A stretch of 64,000 nt of DNA from Aphrocallistes beatrix (lineage: Eukaryota > Porifera > Hexactinellida > Sceptrulophora > Aphrocallistidae): positions 1,674,001-1,738,000 of the forward strand of contig OY725505.1 of assembly GCA_963281255.1 (NCBI GenBank), read 5' to 3'. The position numbers and the translations under genes were made by a program. Positions 55,653-64,000 of this stretch are shown here, in pieces. Under the pieces are notes generated by a model. That model did no database searches and was not told where the DNA came from. It saw nothing but the letters and a program-made list of their open reading frames with translations. How positions within the stretch are numbered: position 1 is the first letter of the stretch; each line of letters opens with the position of its first letter.

Positions 55653-58342
55653 CATGGCCTACTTATTATATGGCTATATATGTCACCGAGAAGGCCATAA
55701 AACGAAGAGGCCAGTTTCTAATTCCAGTTCTAGGCCAAAATATGCTTCATACAATAACAAATTTGACTTTGTATGAGGTATTAAGCTATGGAGAAATCCA
55801 GTGGAACCATTTTTAGGTTTCCCACGTTTGTGGTTAAGTAGTTTATGCGCCATTTAATGATGATGGTAGCATTACTTGTATTATTAAATTGTACTATACA
55901 TGATATTCGAACTGTATCAATCAATAATACCTGTATTAACCACAAACTATTTGAAAGCTAATACGAATGTCTATCAAATGTCTAAATACATAGAAGCCAG
56001 CATAGAAATGCATTCATACAATAATTATAAATTCCATTGGTTGTGTTGATTCACCATTGAATGATATGGAGTGTCTATAAATATATCATTCTATCAAAAC
56101 CATTATCTTTTTCGCAATCAGTTTATCATCATTATTATTATTATCGTAAAAGAATTATATCAAGTTGATAAATCATCATGCCCAAGTGCTCAGTTACTGG
56201 CTGTTATACTAACTATCAGGATGTCCCAAAAAAGCCTGTTTTCAAATTTCCTGCTGATCCAATATTGTCAAGAAAATGGGCCGAATTATTAAATAGGCGA
56301 GATTTTCAGATCACGACCAATTCAGTAATCTGTATAGATCATTTTGAAGAATTTATCATTCAATACTTCACAAGATCTACACTTATTCATTCAATGCATC
56401 CGATCCCCACCATTTATCCCAGTTTCATCCCTTCTAGTCTTTCAACTGCTTCGAAACTATCAGTCAGATGAGTTAGAATCCTTCAAATCCAAATTTCAAC
56501 TAAGCTCATTTGCAGATGTAATCAAATACCTTAAGACCGCTAAGGAATATAGTGAATTCCAATAGTTGTTTCTGACAACAGTGTTACATCATACAAAGTC
56601 ATGATATATTCTGGAATTGCAACTGTCAAAGAGTGCATACACATTGATAGTAGTTTTCACATCAAACTCAGCTATGAAGGTTGTCCCATTCCCCTTCCTG
56701 GTTACTACTGGTTAGCTGTGCAGAAGGTTGTAAATTGACCTCGCTTGATATGCATACAAATCTCCCTGTGTATTGCAGAAATTCTGATTCACTCTACGAA
56801 AAAATGGTTATAAGAGAGCTTAAACAACACTTTTACAATCCAAAAAGAAGAACCCCATCCATATTCAAGTATAGTATTAAGATTTGCCCTTCTCATGCGA
56901 TATACTTCCAATACAGCATATTGACAGCTAAAAAAATTTCTCCCTCTGCCTAGCTATAGACTATTGAGTAAACTAAAGTCTTTATCTAAATCTATTGATA
57001 CAAGTAAACCTTTGCTTACATTGAAAGAAAATTCATTATTCAGTGAAGATGTAATATTATTGCTTGATGAGATGTACTTACAACAAGAAAGACGAGGTAG
57101 AACTAAAAACGTTTGTATATATATGAAGGTCATTATTGAAGAATATCGATTGTGAAGCTTATAAAATAGCCCTCAACAACGATCCTGTAACGAGTGCATA
57201 TATTGATGATCAAAATAAAGGCGGTCTTAAGTTGCTAACATCATCCCTAGATATCTCACACAACGTGCTTTCTCAATACTCGACCACTTGGAACAAATGA
57301 TTCTTGAGTCAGATCTGCCTTCTAAACCTTTGGCCCAATGTGTTTTATACTAAGTTGACTAATTCATGAATGATCAATGAATTACTCAAAATTTGAAACT
57401 GAAATATTTTAAAAAATATTTGATATTTCGCTTAGGGACTGAGCAATGTTAGAGGTATATAACATGGGCAACCTTTTAACCACTTTTGGGCATATAATCT
57501 GCACTAATGTTTGAGATTTTGAATAATACATTAATTGAATAATTCATAATTTTTCATCAGATTTCAATGAATTAGTAGTCAACTTAGGTTTTATATCATC
57601 GAAATGGGATTATTCATTTGTTTGTATGAATCACTCAATGATAGGCCGCTAGAAGGTAAATTCCATCATTTCTAATTGCTTTTTGAAGAATTTAGCTAAA
57701 GATGTTAGCGAGACTAAGAGAAGGGATCAAGTGCAAGAATTTAAAAGCATTAAGATGGGCAATGACAAATAATACTTATAGTTTGAGTTGAACAATTTGA
57801 ATTGACCTTTTGTGACATTGCTAACTGTGTTTTGGGGATAATGTAATAAGTCAGTGCTGATAATTAGTATATTATTTCTAAGCAGGATAATTCTCAGTAT
57901 CTAAGGAAAGGTTTTAATTTGTCTTGGAGCACATCACAATTAGTGAACGACCGAAACCAGTATTTACCGAAACCGAATTTCGGTATTTCGGCCACAATTT
58001 GCAAGACAATATATATTATTTTATATTTAATCGTGCATAAACATAACTATTTACTAATTCATTAAGTATGTATCAGTAGTACTACGTACGTACGTATATG
58101 ATAATACAAGCAATGCTACCATTATCATTAAATGGCCCCTAAACTACTTAACCACAAACGTGGGAAACCTAAAAATGGTTCCACTGGATTCTCCATAACT
58201 TAATACCTTATACTTTTTTTGTACATAGTCAAATGTGTTGTTACATTAAGCATATTTTGGCCTAAAACGGGAATTAGAAACTGGCCTCTCCGTTTTATGG
58301 CCTTCTCGGTGACATATATAGCCGTATATTAAGTAGGCCATC
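55653..58342 (+). mobile_element. P-element-like transposon with long inverted ends
   Basis: About 2.69 kb. Left end catggcctacttattatatg, right end taagtaggccat with c; inverted arms run for about 235 bp (55653-55887, 58102-58342) and include gtgacatatatagcc and gtttcccacgtttgtggtta. Flanks agttaac and agttgac agree at 6 of 7 bases, a decayed duplication of about the size P elements make. The CATG start also fits P elements. Confidence 0.85.
56178..57345 (+). pseudogene. P-element/THAP9-like transposase, broken and internally deleted
   Basis: The THAP zinc finger lies at 56178-56360: MPKCSVTGCYTN gives the two first Cys, RKWAELLNR the conserved Trp, and VICIDHFEE the C-x2-H pair. Frameshifts follow. 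Next blocks: SYKVMIYSGIATVKECIHID, SLSKSIDTSKPLL and VILLLDEMYLQQ, which carries the first catalytic Asp region (LLLDEM) of P-element transposases. Finally SAYIDDQNKGGLKLLTSSLD and LPSKPLAQCVLY, C-terminal blocks of the family. The region between the first Asp and the C-terminal block is far too short, so later catalytic residues are gone. Confidence 0.82.
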
Positions 58343-58763
58343 AGTTGACTAATCGAAAACCCTAGGGGCCAAATTGCATTTTGCCTTTCCAAGTTGACAA
58401 CCAGCAGGCTTTCGATGTTAATTTGGAGTACATTTAGATAAATTGCACTTATCCGAATTGAAGAAAAATACTTATACCCAAGTCTTTGTAGTAACGTGGA
58501 TTCCTTTCACTAAATTTGGGTATGGTAAACACTTTTTCTTAGTCTTTTAAATTTAGTCAATTGTTTCTACCCAACTTCAGTATGTACATACATGATTCTA
58601 GAATAATTATATTACGAAGTGCACCATCTTTAGAATTTTGAACTCAAAATATGAGATAGTTATATAGTTAGTTGATAATAACAATATTTAATTAGCGATT
58701 TTAGAATTGAAGTAAAAGCCTCCACAAACTTTCTAGTAACCTTTTGTTTAAAAGTTGATCATT
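58343..58763. other. nothing recognised
   Basis: AT-rich DNA between the P-like element and the next MITE. Confidence 0.4.
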
Positions 58764-58765
58764 TA

Positions 58766-59001
58766 CCGTATTGTTTCGAATAAGATCCCGTGCGCTTATT
58801 TATTTCGTGCACCCTTTAGACCCGGCGCTTAATTTTTTCATTCGCTATTTTGACCCGGCGCTCTTTTTTTTGTTTACTACATTGACTGGCACTTTTATTT
58901 TTGCCACAACTGAGAATGTTAGTTCTATTAAATAGGAGAATATAATCTTTCAAAAAGAACTTGTATTATTCGAGCCCCGGCGCTTATTCAAGGAAATACG
59001 G
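58766..59001. mobile_element. MITE with CCGTATT ends and TA target duplication
   Basis: 236 bp. Left taccgtattgtttcgaataa, right cttattcaaggaaatacggta; inner cccggcgctta motif on both sides. TA at 58764-58765 and 59002-59003. Confidence 0.83.
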
Positions 59002-59160
59002 TACTTCATAAATATTTTGTCTTAGTAAAGTAAAAAGCTGTTCTCTGCACCTTTTTGATTTATAACTGGTCCACCACAAATATTATGAACAAGGAGTTGA
59101 TACCCACGACATTGGTGAGCATTGCTGCAACTCTTTTGGTAAACAGCACAAATAGCTGCA

Positions 59161-60035
59161 CTATATTAAAAAGGGTCTAATGGAATTTTCAGCTTCTAGA
59201 TCTGAAACCTGGTGGAATGTAACTGCAGGAATAAGATCCAGAAAGAACTGGCATAGAAGAAGCATGATATTTAAGAGATGTGACCGTCCCTTGTTGTTCT
59301 GAAAGTAAAGTTCAATGGATGAATCTGGATTTTCAAGCGACATGTTGGATGGTAGCGAAACATCATCTAACATATCGAAGTTTGAATTATCATCCTGCAA
59401 TGAGGACATTGTACCAAGTTCCACGTATCCACCTTTGTGAAAGCATTTAGCTATAGTCTTTCCTTCTACAGCATCCCAGGATTGCTTTGAGATGTAAAGT
59501 GCATCTAACAGGCTAATTGATTTCGCTATGTCAAGTGTCGGTAGGCTGAGATCAGAGTCCATTGCAGAAATTATCCTTGAATTCAGCCTACTTTTATAAT
59601 GAGCACTCCAATTTTTGATTACTCCCATATCCATGGGCATTATGCTAGTGGTATTATTTGTTAGCAAAAATTTTAAGACGATATTGGTCAAAGAAATGCT
59701 CTTTGAGTGAGCAGAGCAGTTGTCAACTAGCAAATATACTTTTCTCTTTTTTGATCTGAGTGTATTATCCCAGTTTTTCAACTACTATTCGAAGACCCAG
59801 TCATCCAAGCATTTTTGGATGTTTGGTATTGAACAGGTAGCTTGAACAATTCTTTGGGGAATGATCGTAGACGCTTACTTTTCCCAATTACCAGTAGAGG
59901 AATCTTCTCCGAGCCACTCATATTATCGCAAAGCATCACTGTTACCCGATCTTTGGCTTTCTTTCCTCCTGGTAATTCGTCACCCTTGACACTATATCCC
60001 TTGTCTGGAAAACAGCGAAAATATAATCCCGTTTC
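59161..60035 (-). pseudogene. pogo/Tigger transposase catalytic region (part of chimera)
   Basis: Minus strand: ETGLYFRCFPDKGYSVKGDE, RVTVMLCDNMSGSEKIPLLV, IGKSKRLRSF and NAWMTG, then a frameshift near 59780, then KRKVYLLVDNCSAHSKS (second catalytic D) and TSIMPMDMGVIKN (third D). I count 30 residues between them, the DD30D spacing of pogo. The residue before ETG should be the first catalytic D (DETG) but is Ile, because another sequence is joined there. The C-terminal part runs to a stop at 59161. Confidence 0.86.
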
Positions 60036-60348
60036 AATATCTATAAACAGTATTTGGCGAAATAGTGTAGCCTTTTCCTCGCAGTTTCTACGCGATTTTC
60101 CTCGTTGACTGGAGTCGTTTGCCCAGAGATTTAGCAATAAAAATTTTGCTCACACGGTCTAAAATCGGCGGACGTCCAGACCGGCCCTTGCTTTCCAGTG
60201 AAACTCCCTAATTATTGGATTGTGACCATCTTCGAACTGAACGATATCCAACATTAAGTCTCTTATCTACCTCTTTTTTAAGTACTCCTGATTCTATCAT
60301 TCCAATTGCCTTAGAACGCATGGCAAACCCGTAGTCAGACACATTCAT
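60036..60348 (-). pseudogene. Tc1-type helix-turn-helix region fused upstream of pogo domain
   Basis: From ATG 60348 the minus strand reads MNVSDYGFAMRSKAIGMIES then GVLKKEVDKRLNVGYRSVRR, a stop, and GRSGRPPILDRVSKIF, AKSLGKRLQSTRK, a stop, and KLRGKGYTISPNTVYRY. This parallels the N-terminal region of the intact DD37E transposase at 7911 (RAIGMLESG, RSGRPTRLSRVPKII, KSLGKRWQSTRKL). It is not the CENP-B-type DNA-binding domain that a pogo transposase should have. The two stops are TAG. Confidence 0.83.
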
Positions 60349-60524
60349 TTTGAAAAAATTAACAAAAAGTTCAAATTATCAAAAAAGTAACAGGAAATAA
60401 TATCAACGAAATAATGGTTGAAAATAGAGTGATTGTAATACCGCAGTAAAGCAGCAGAATGAGAAATACGCGTAGTAATGCTCATGGTCAATTAGAAACA
60501 CAATTATTGATATTAACCTATACT

Positions 60525-60600
60525 TGCCACAGGAATTTGTTGCGTCATTTCCGGTTTAAGTCATTTTAAGCATCAAAACACATTTAAAACGACAATCCAA
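60525..60600. repeat. dispersed repeat RepC, copy 3 (reversed)
   Basis: cttgccacaggaatttgttg, cgtcatttccggtttaagtc and attttaagca. It lies upstream of the chimera. Confidence 0.68.
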
Positions 60601-60675
60601 GCAGTCCCAAAAGTATACAATAGTACAATTAATAACTAGTGCGAAGGTTAAATAATTAACTAATATAAAAATATA

Positions 60676-60845
60676 GTTGACTCTCATTAGTCCACCGATA
60701 GAGATTCAAAATTGTTCGTCTTATCCTGTGTATGTACTAATCAAATTATTTTCAATATACGTACTTTTGTATGCAAGGGATTTTAAAGTGTTTTCCTTAC
60801 TATTTTACGTCTTATCCGTGTTTGTACTAACGAGAGTCTACTGTA
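60676..60845. mobile_element. MITE with TTGACTCTCATTAGTCC-type ends
   Basis: Left agttgactctcattagtcc, right tactaacgagagtctactgt; the inside has mirrored cttatcc words. Ends resemble the Tigger-type MITE pattern CAGT.GACTCTC. TA flank on the left is likely. Confidence 0.65.
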
Positions 60846-61136
60846 CAAACACCATGTACTAGGAGTACAATTACACAATTCGGAACCCCAAATAACAATA
60901 TATAATATTATAATAGTTTATTAATTAAATTATTGTATAATATAGAACACAAATGGATTCTGAAAAGAGGTATAAAACTTTTTGAGAGGGGTTACGGGGG
61001 GCTTTGCTCTAACCTATGCAGAATGTGGGAATAATAACAAATGAGAAAATTACTTATTACAAAAGCGTTTAAAATCTATTCAGCATACAGGGTATCTCAT
61101 AAGTTATGATACAAGCTTCAATATATATAAAATATC
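60846..61136. other. nothing recognised
   Basis: Contains a Tc1-like end word cagggtatctcataagttat near 61088 without a partner. Confidence 0.4.
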
Positions 61137-61807
61137 TTATACACAAACAATCTTAGTTAGCATGTTTTTTAGAGATTGTAATTCGAATATTTTCAATGAT
61201 TGTAATGATTTTTCGAGTCTAAGACCGGGAACTGTGTTTTGTATTGTGAGTTTTAAGGGGGGAAATGTGAGAATCAAGTTCAGTGCTTCTGGAAAAACTA
61301 TCATCATAATCATAAGTTCTAGTGTTCGACCATCCCCCACATATATCGCCACGCAGGCCGTACCACAGACCGCAAGCACTGTCCGCCCTAGCCCATACAC
61401 TTGACTGTACTTTGTGCTGTAAGGGATATCCATCTTTTGTACGGTGCCTCTGTCCACCACCGAAGGATCCGCCCCCGTGTTCATCATTACATTGATGGGT
61501 TTGCCGTTCCATTTAACTGGTACCACAACCGCCGTCTCATGTACAACACTATGCTGCGTCGTGGCCAGAAATATCCCTCTTCGACTTCGTGTATGTGGCG
61601 AACCTCGTGTCGTCTTTCGCCACATTTCGCACAGTGCAGTTTCGGGCATTGGGCCATAAAGTGCCTGTCCGAGTCACAAATAAAGCACCGACCCTTCTTA
61701 GGGAATTGGCTTCCCGGATACTTCCTTGTATGTCCATCCCGCCTCCCCATTGCCCCTTTGCTGCGTGGCGCATCCTTATATGTATAGAAACAGTTGAGAG
61801 TTAACAT
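61137..61807 (-). pseudogene. retrotransposon gag zinc knuckles plus aspartic protease, fragment
   Basis: Minus strand: CFICDSDRHFMAQC and a second CAKCGERRHE form CCHC-like zinc knuckles of a nucleocapsid (61640-61710). After a frameshift comes a retropepsin-like segment VMMNTGADPSVVDRGTVQ, where the catalytic Asp of D-T-G is Asn, and later ACVAIYVGDGRTLELM. It ends ...LTKIVCV at 61137. No reverse transcriptase follows. A Ty3/gypsy-type origin is most likely; catalytically dead. Confidence 0.75.
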
Positions 61808-62029
61808 TCAAGAACAGATACAACATAAAAGTAAATAGGAACCATATAGCAGAGAAAGAAAATAGCCATAACATTGATATATAATTTATTGGAACGTAGA
61901 CTAGTTTCATATATTTATGCATCAAACAAATGATGAATTAGATTTGGAACAAAAATTATTCATTCATATTATGGGTGCGTAAGAAAATCCACTTTATCTT
62001 ATCCCTGGTACCATGGAAAATTGTTCAGT
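61808..62029. other. nothing recognised
   Basis: AT-rich DNA with no feature seen. Confidence 0.4.
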
Positions 62030-62058
62030 GAAAAGGCCTTATTGTAGTAGGCTATGAT
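62030..62058. repeat. FB1 terminal fragment
   Basis: ggccttattgtagtaggcta with tga is the outer right end of FB1, cut by the next MITE. Confidence 0.6.
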
Positions 62059-62061
62059 ATA

Positions 62062-62498
62062 CTCTAACCGGACAATAGTATATAAAATCCCTTCTATTTT
62101 CCATCATAACTAGTTATAAAGTGGGTCTATTCATAGGGAGATATGCAATTAAACTGTAACAGATACTGTAATTCGATTTCAAATTCATATTCTACACATT
62201 CGAAGCCTCAGGTTTGAAGCCTTCTATTGCTATTATATTCATTCATTAGTTGAATTAGTAGTATCAATATATGTCACTTTTCCTCCCATTACCATTAGAC
62301 ATGATGACGAGGAGTGGCCCAAAGTGCAGTTTGATGAATCTTCACCTTGGAAATGAATAAATCAAATATATATGAATTTGAAATCCCAATTACAGTATCT
62401 GTAACAGTTTGGTTACATTTCGCACATGAATGGACCCACTTTATAACAAACTATGATGGGAAATAGCAAGGATTTCAAATACTTTTGTCAGATTAGAG
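62062..62498. mobile_element. palindromic Tc1-like MITE, copy 2
   Basis: 437 bp, ends ctctaaccggacaatagtat and acttttgtcagattagag; matches 53383-53849 throughout with a few deletions. TA on the left; CA on the right where the next MITE begins. Confidence 0.87.
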
Positions 62499-62500
62499 CA

Positions 62501-62545
62501 CAGTCGACTCTCTCTAGTATTCAGTATGTACATCATGAACAAAGG
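62501..62545. mobile_element. MITE end, CAGTCGACTCTCTCTAGTATTC type
   Basis: cagtcgactctctctagtat immediately follows the preceding MITE; the other end was not found. Confidence 0.45.
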
Positions 62546-63084
62546 GACCAGCAAAATGTATACGTCGTATCCGGAATTCGTAATAACCAAAATATGTTTT
62601 ATGTACTTTAGTTTGAGAAGATATAGTGAATTAGTGAAAGCTAGTGTCGAGTTAGAGCGAATCCGTAGGGGAGATCTGTCCAAACAGCCACAAACTAATC
62701 CCAGAATGTAATCTTAATTGCTGTTCTAAATTGGTATTTAGGGATTTTTTACTAGGGTTTTTTTGCAGGATTTTTAGACTGTTACCTAATTACCTTCCCT
62801 CGTTTGTTTATCCCTTAAATAAAGTATGTTGCAATTTGTTCCAAATCCCGTCCTTGATTGACTGGACTATAAGAGTTTTGGTAAACAGGTAAAAAATAAT
62901 TAGCAATCAAAATCTTTGTTGATAGTCAAATTTGACAAAATGTTGCTGAGTGTCTAATATTTTCCATGTTTATGAATTAAAGAAATAATTTTTACACTTA
63001 TCTCAGATTTTTCTCTAAATAAACATTCTAGAAAATTTAGATACGTTTTGACAGTATTAAAACAAAGAATTGCAGTAATTATAA
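62546..63084. other. nothing recognised
   Basis: AT-rich DNA. Short frames on both strands without motifs. Confidence 0.4.
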
Positions 63085-63655
63085 TTGTTTATCCTTACTA
63101 GTTTAAAACTCGATTAATGTTTAATTGTTTGTGTTTATACTAGTATATATATATATATATATATATATCTGTAACGAATTGATTGAAGAAACTGACAAGC
63201 ACAGAAAGCTGATTTTTGGCATGTGAGAGTTTTTTTACTATGGCTCCAGTAAGTTCTGAGCTCAGATCAAAATGTCGACTCATCATGGAATTATGACGTC
63301 ATTGCCACATTTTTAGTAAAGCAATACAGTTATTCGAGCATAAATCAGCCATTATAGGAGATAGAAGGCTGAAATTTTAATATAATCTGTATACGAACAT
63401 ATCTCACATATGATGCAACTATCATCAAAAAATGATGACTCATCACTTTGTTATGACATCATCATTACTCATTAAAATTTTAAAAATCGATAAATTTTGT
63501 GATTTTTCGTGCGATATCATTATAACAGTAGGACAGACGTACTTAGAGATGTTATTTCCCTTATAAATGATCAATGTGACCCCAGACGCCCAAAGGGCGC
63601 CTCCGGCCGACACAGTGTTCGCCAGCCGCACAGCGCAACCAAGCGAAGAGCGCTT
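63085..63655 (+). repeat. RepA copy (complete to GC-rich block)
   Basis: Starts ttatccttactagtttaaaa, ctcgattaatg, a long TA run, ctgtaacgaattgattgaag, and ends in cgcagtgttcgccagcc-like GC-rich block with gcgaagagcgcttgta. Confidence 0.9.
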
Positions 63656-63926
63656 GTATATATATATATATATATCTGTAACGAATTGATTGAAGAAATT
63701 GCCAGACACGGAAAGCTGATTTTTGGCGCGTGCAATTCTTTTGGCTATGGCTCGAGTAAGTTCTGAGCTCAGACGAAAGTGTTGACTCATCATGGAATTA
63801 TGACGTCATTGTCACGAAATTTATTTAGAAATTTCAGTTTTTCGATCATAACTCAGCCATTTGAAGTGATAGAAGGCTGAAATTTAAATAGAATCTGTAT
63901 ATTAATATATCTCACATATGATACTA
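63656..63926 (+). repeat. RepA copy (5' half), tandem with previous
   Basis: Begins within the shared TA run with ctgtaacgaattgattgaag and runs to catatgata, where a MITE interrupts it. Confidence 0.86.
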
Positions 63927-64000
63927 CTGTGGAATTCGCTTATTAGCAATATTGCTCTATTAGCAACCAATCTTCAGGTCCCAGGTGAAGATTTTGTGTT
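63927..64000. mobile_element. pogo-like MITE (TTCGCTTATTAGCAA), cut by window end
   Basis: ctgtggaattcgcttattag, ctctattagcaaccaatctt and caggtcccagg match 10592-10762. Confidence 0.7.

Noticed and set aside
1..64000. tRNA or rRNA genes
   Set aside because: No cloverleaf with A and B boxes and no rRNA core motif was seen by eye. A covariance-model scan would be the real test.

Overview
This is AT-rich nuclear DNA of an invertebrate animal. The case for a metazoan is a spliced host gene with GT-AG introns whose exons match the C-terminal part of DOCK1/2/5-class Rac exchange factors (Ced-5/Myoblast city family), together with a wide range of animal transposon families (Tc1/mariner with DD37E and DD41D spacing, pogo/Tigger, P element with THAP domain, hAT, Harbinger-like, MULE, gypsy). 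I cannot place the species from the sequence. There is no prokaryotic gene organisation, and I see no rRNA, tRNA or CRISPR.

Host gene. Six exons on the plus strand (1824-1974, 9160-9419, 24378-24556, 27040-27205, 43515-43700, 47332-47459) join in phase at all five junctions and give about 355 residues ending in a stop at 47457-47459. They cover the last part of the DHR2 (Rac GEF) domain and a short serine-rich tail. The gene enters from upstream of the window. Its introns of about 7.2, 15.0, 2.5, 16.3 and 3.6 kb hold nearly all the mobile DNA of the first 47 kb. Beyond 47.5 kb no host exon was recognised; the rest is transposon debris.

Mobile DNA by region. 0-5 kb: two copies of a roughly 1.06-kb near-perfect palindrome (FB1), one with a pogo-type MITE at its centre. 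5-13 kb: RepA and RepB repeats, a second palindrome (FB2), a gypsy-type integrase relic, an intact 356-aa DD37E transposase (7709-9054), and a third FB1. 13-22 kb: hAT and mariner relics, a large inverted structure around a FEN1/PIN-like nuclease plus CXC-domain gene, ankyrin-repeat debris, and a gypsy pol with an internal inversion. 22-31 kb: RepA copies, a hAT MITE with perfect target duplication, a Harbinger-like element inside a Tigger relic, and a fourth FB1. 32-41 kb: two divergent members of a transposon family I cannot name, one inserted in a Tc1 relic and one split by a cluster of RepA copies. 41-50 kb: a DD41D-type mariner, MULE and OTU-like fragments, and another mariner relic. 51-55 kb: an old minisatellite array broken by four separate insertions. 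55-64 kb: a P-element derivative, a Tc1/pogo chimera, a gag-protease fragment, several MITEs and more RepA.

The most abundant repeat, RepA (19 copies recognised), is about 0.5 kb with short inverted ends, flanking TA runs and a GC-rich palindromic block near one end. The strongest candidates for something undescribed are the long-TIR transposase family at 32-41 kb, the nuclease/CXC element at 14.5-16.7 kb, the FB1/FB2 palindromes inside a transcribed host gene, and the Tc1/pogo chimera.
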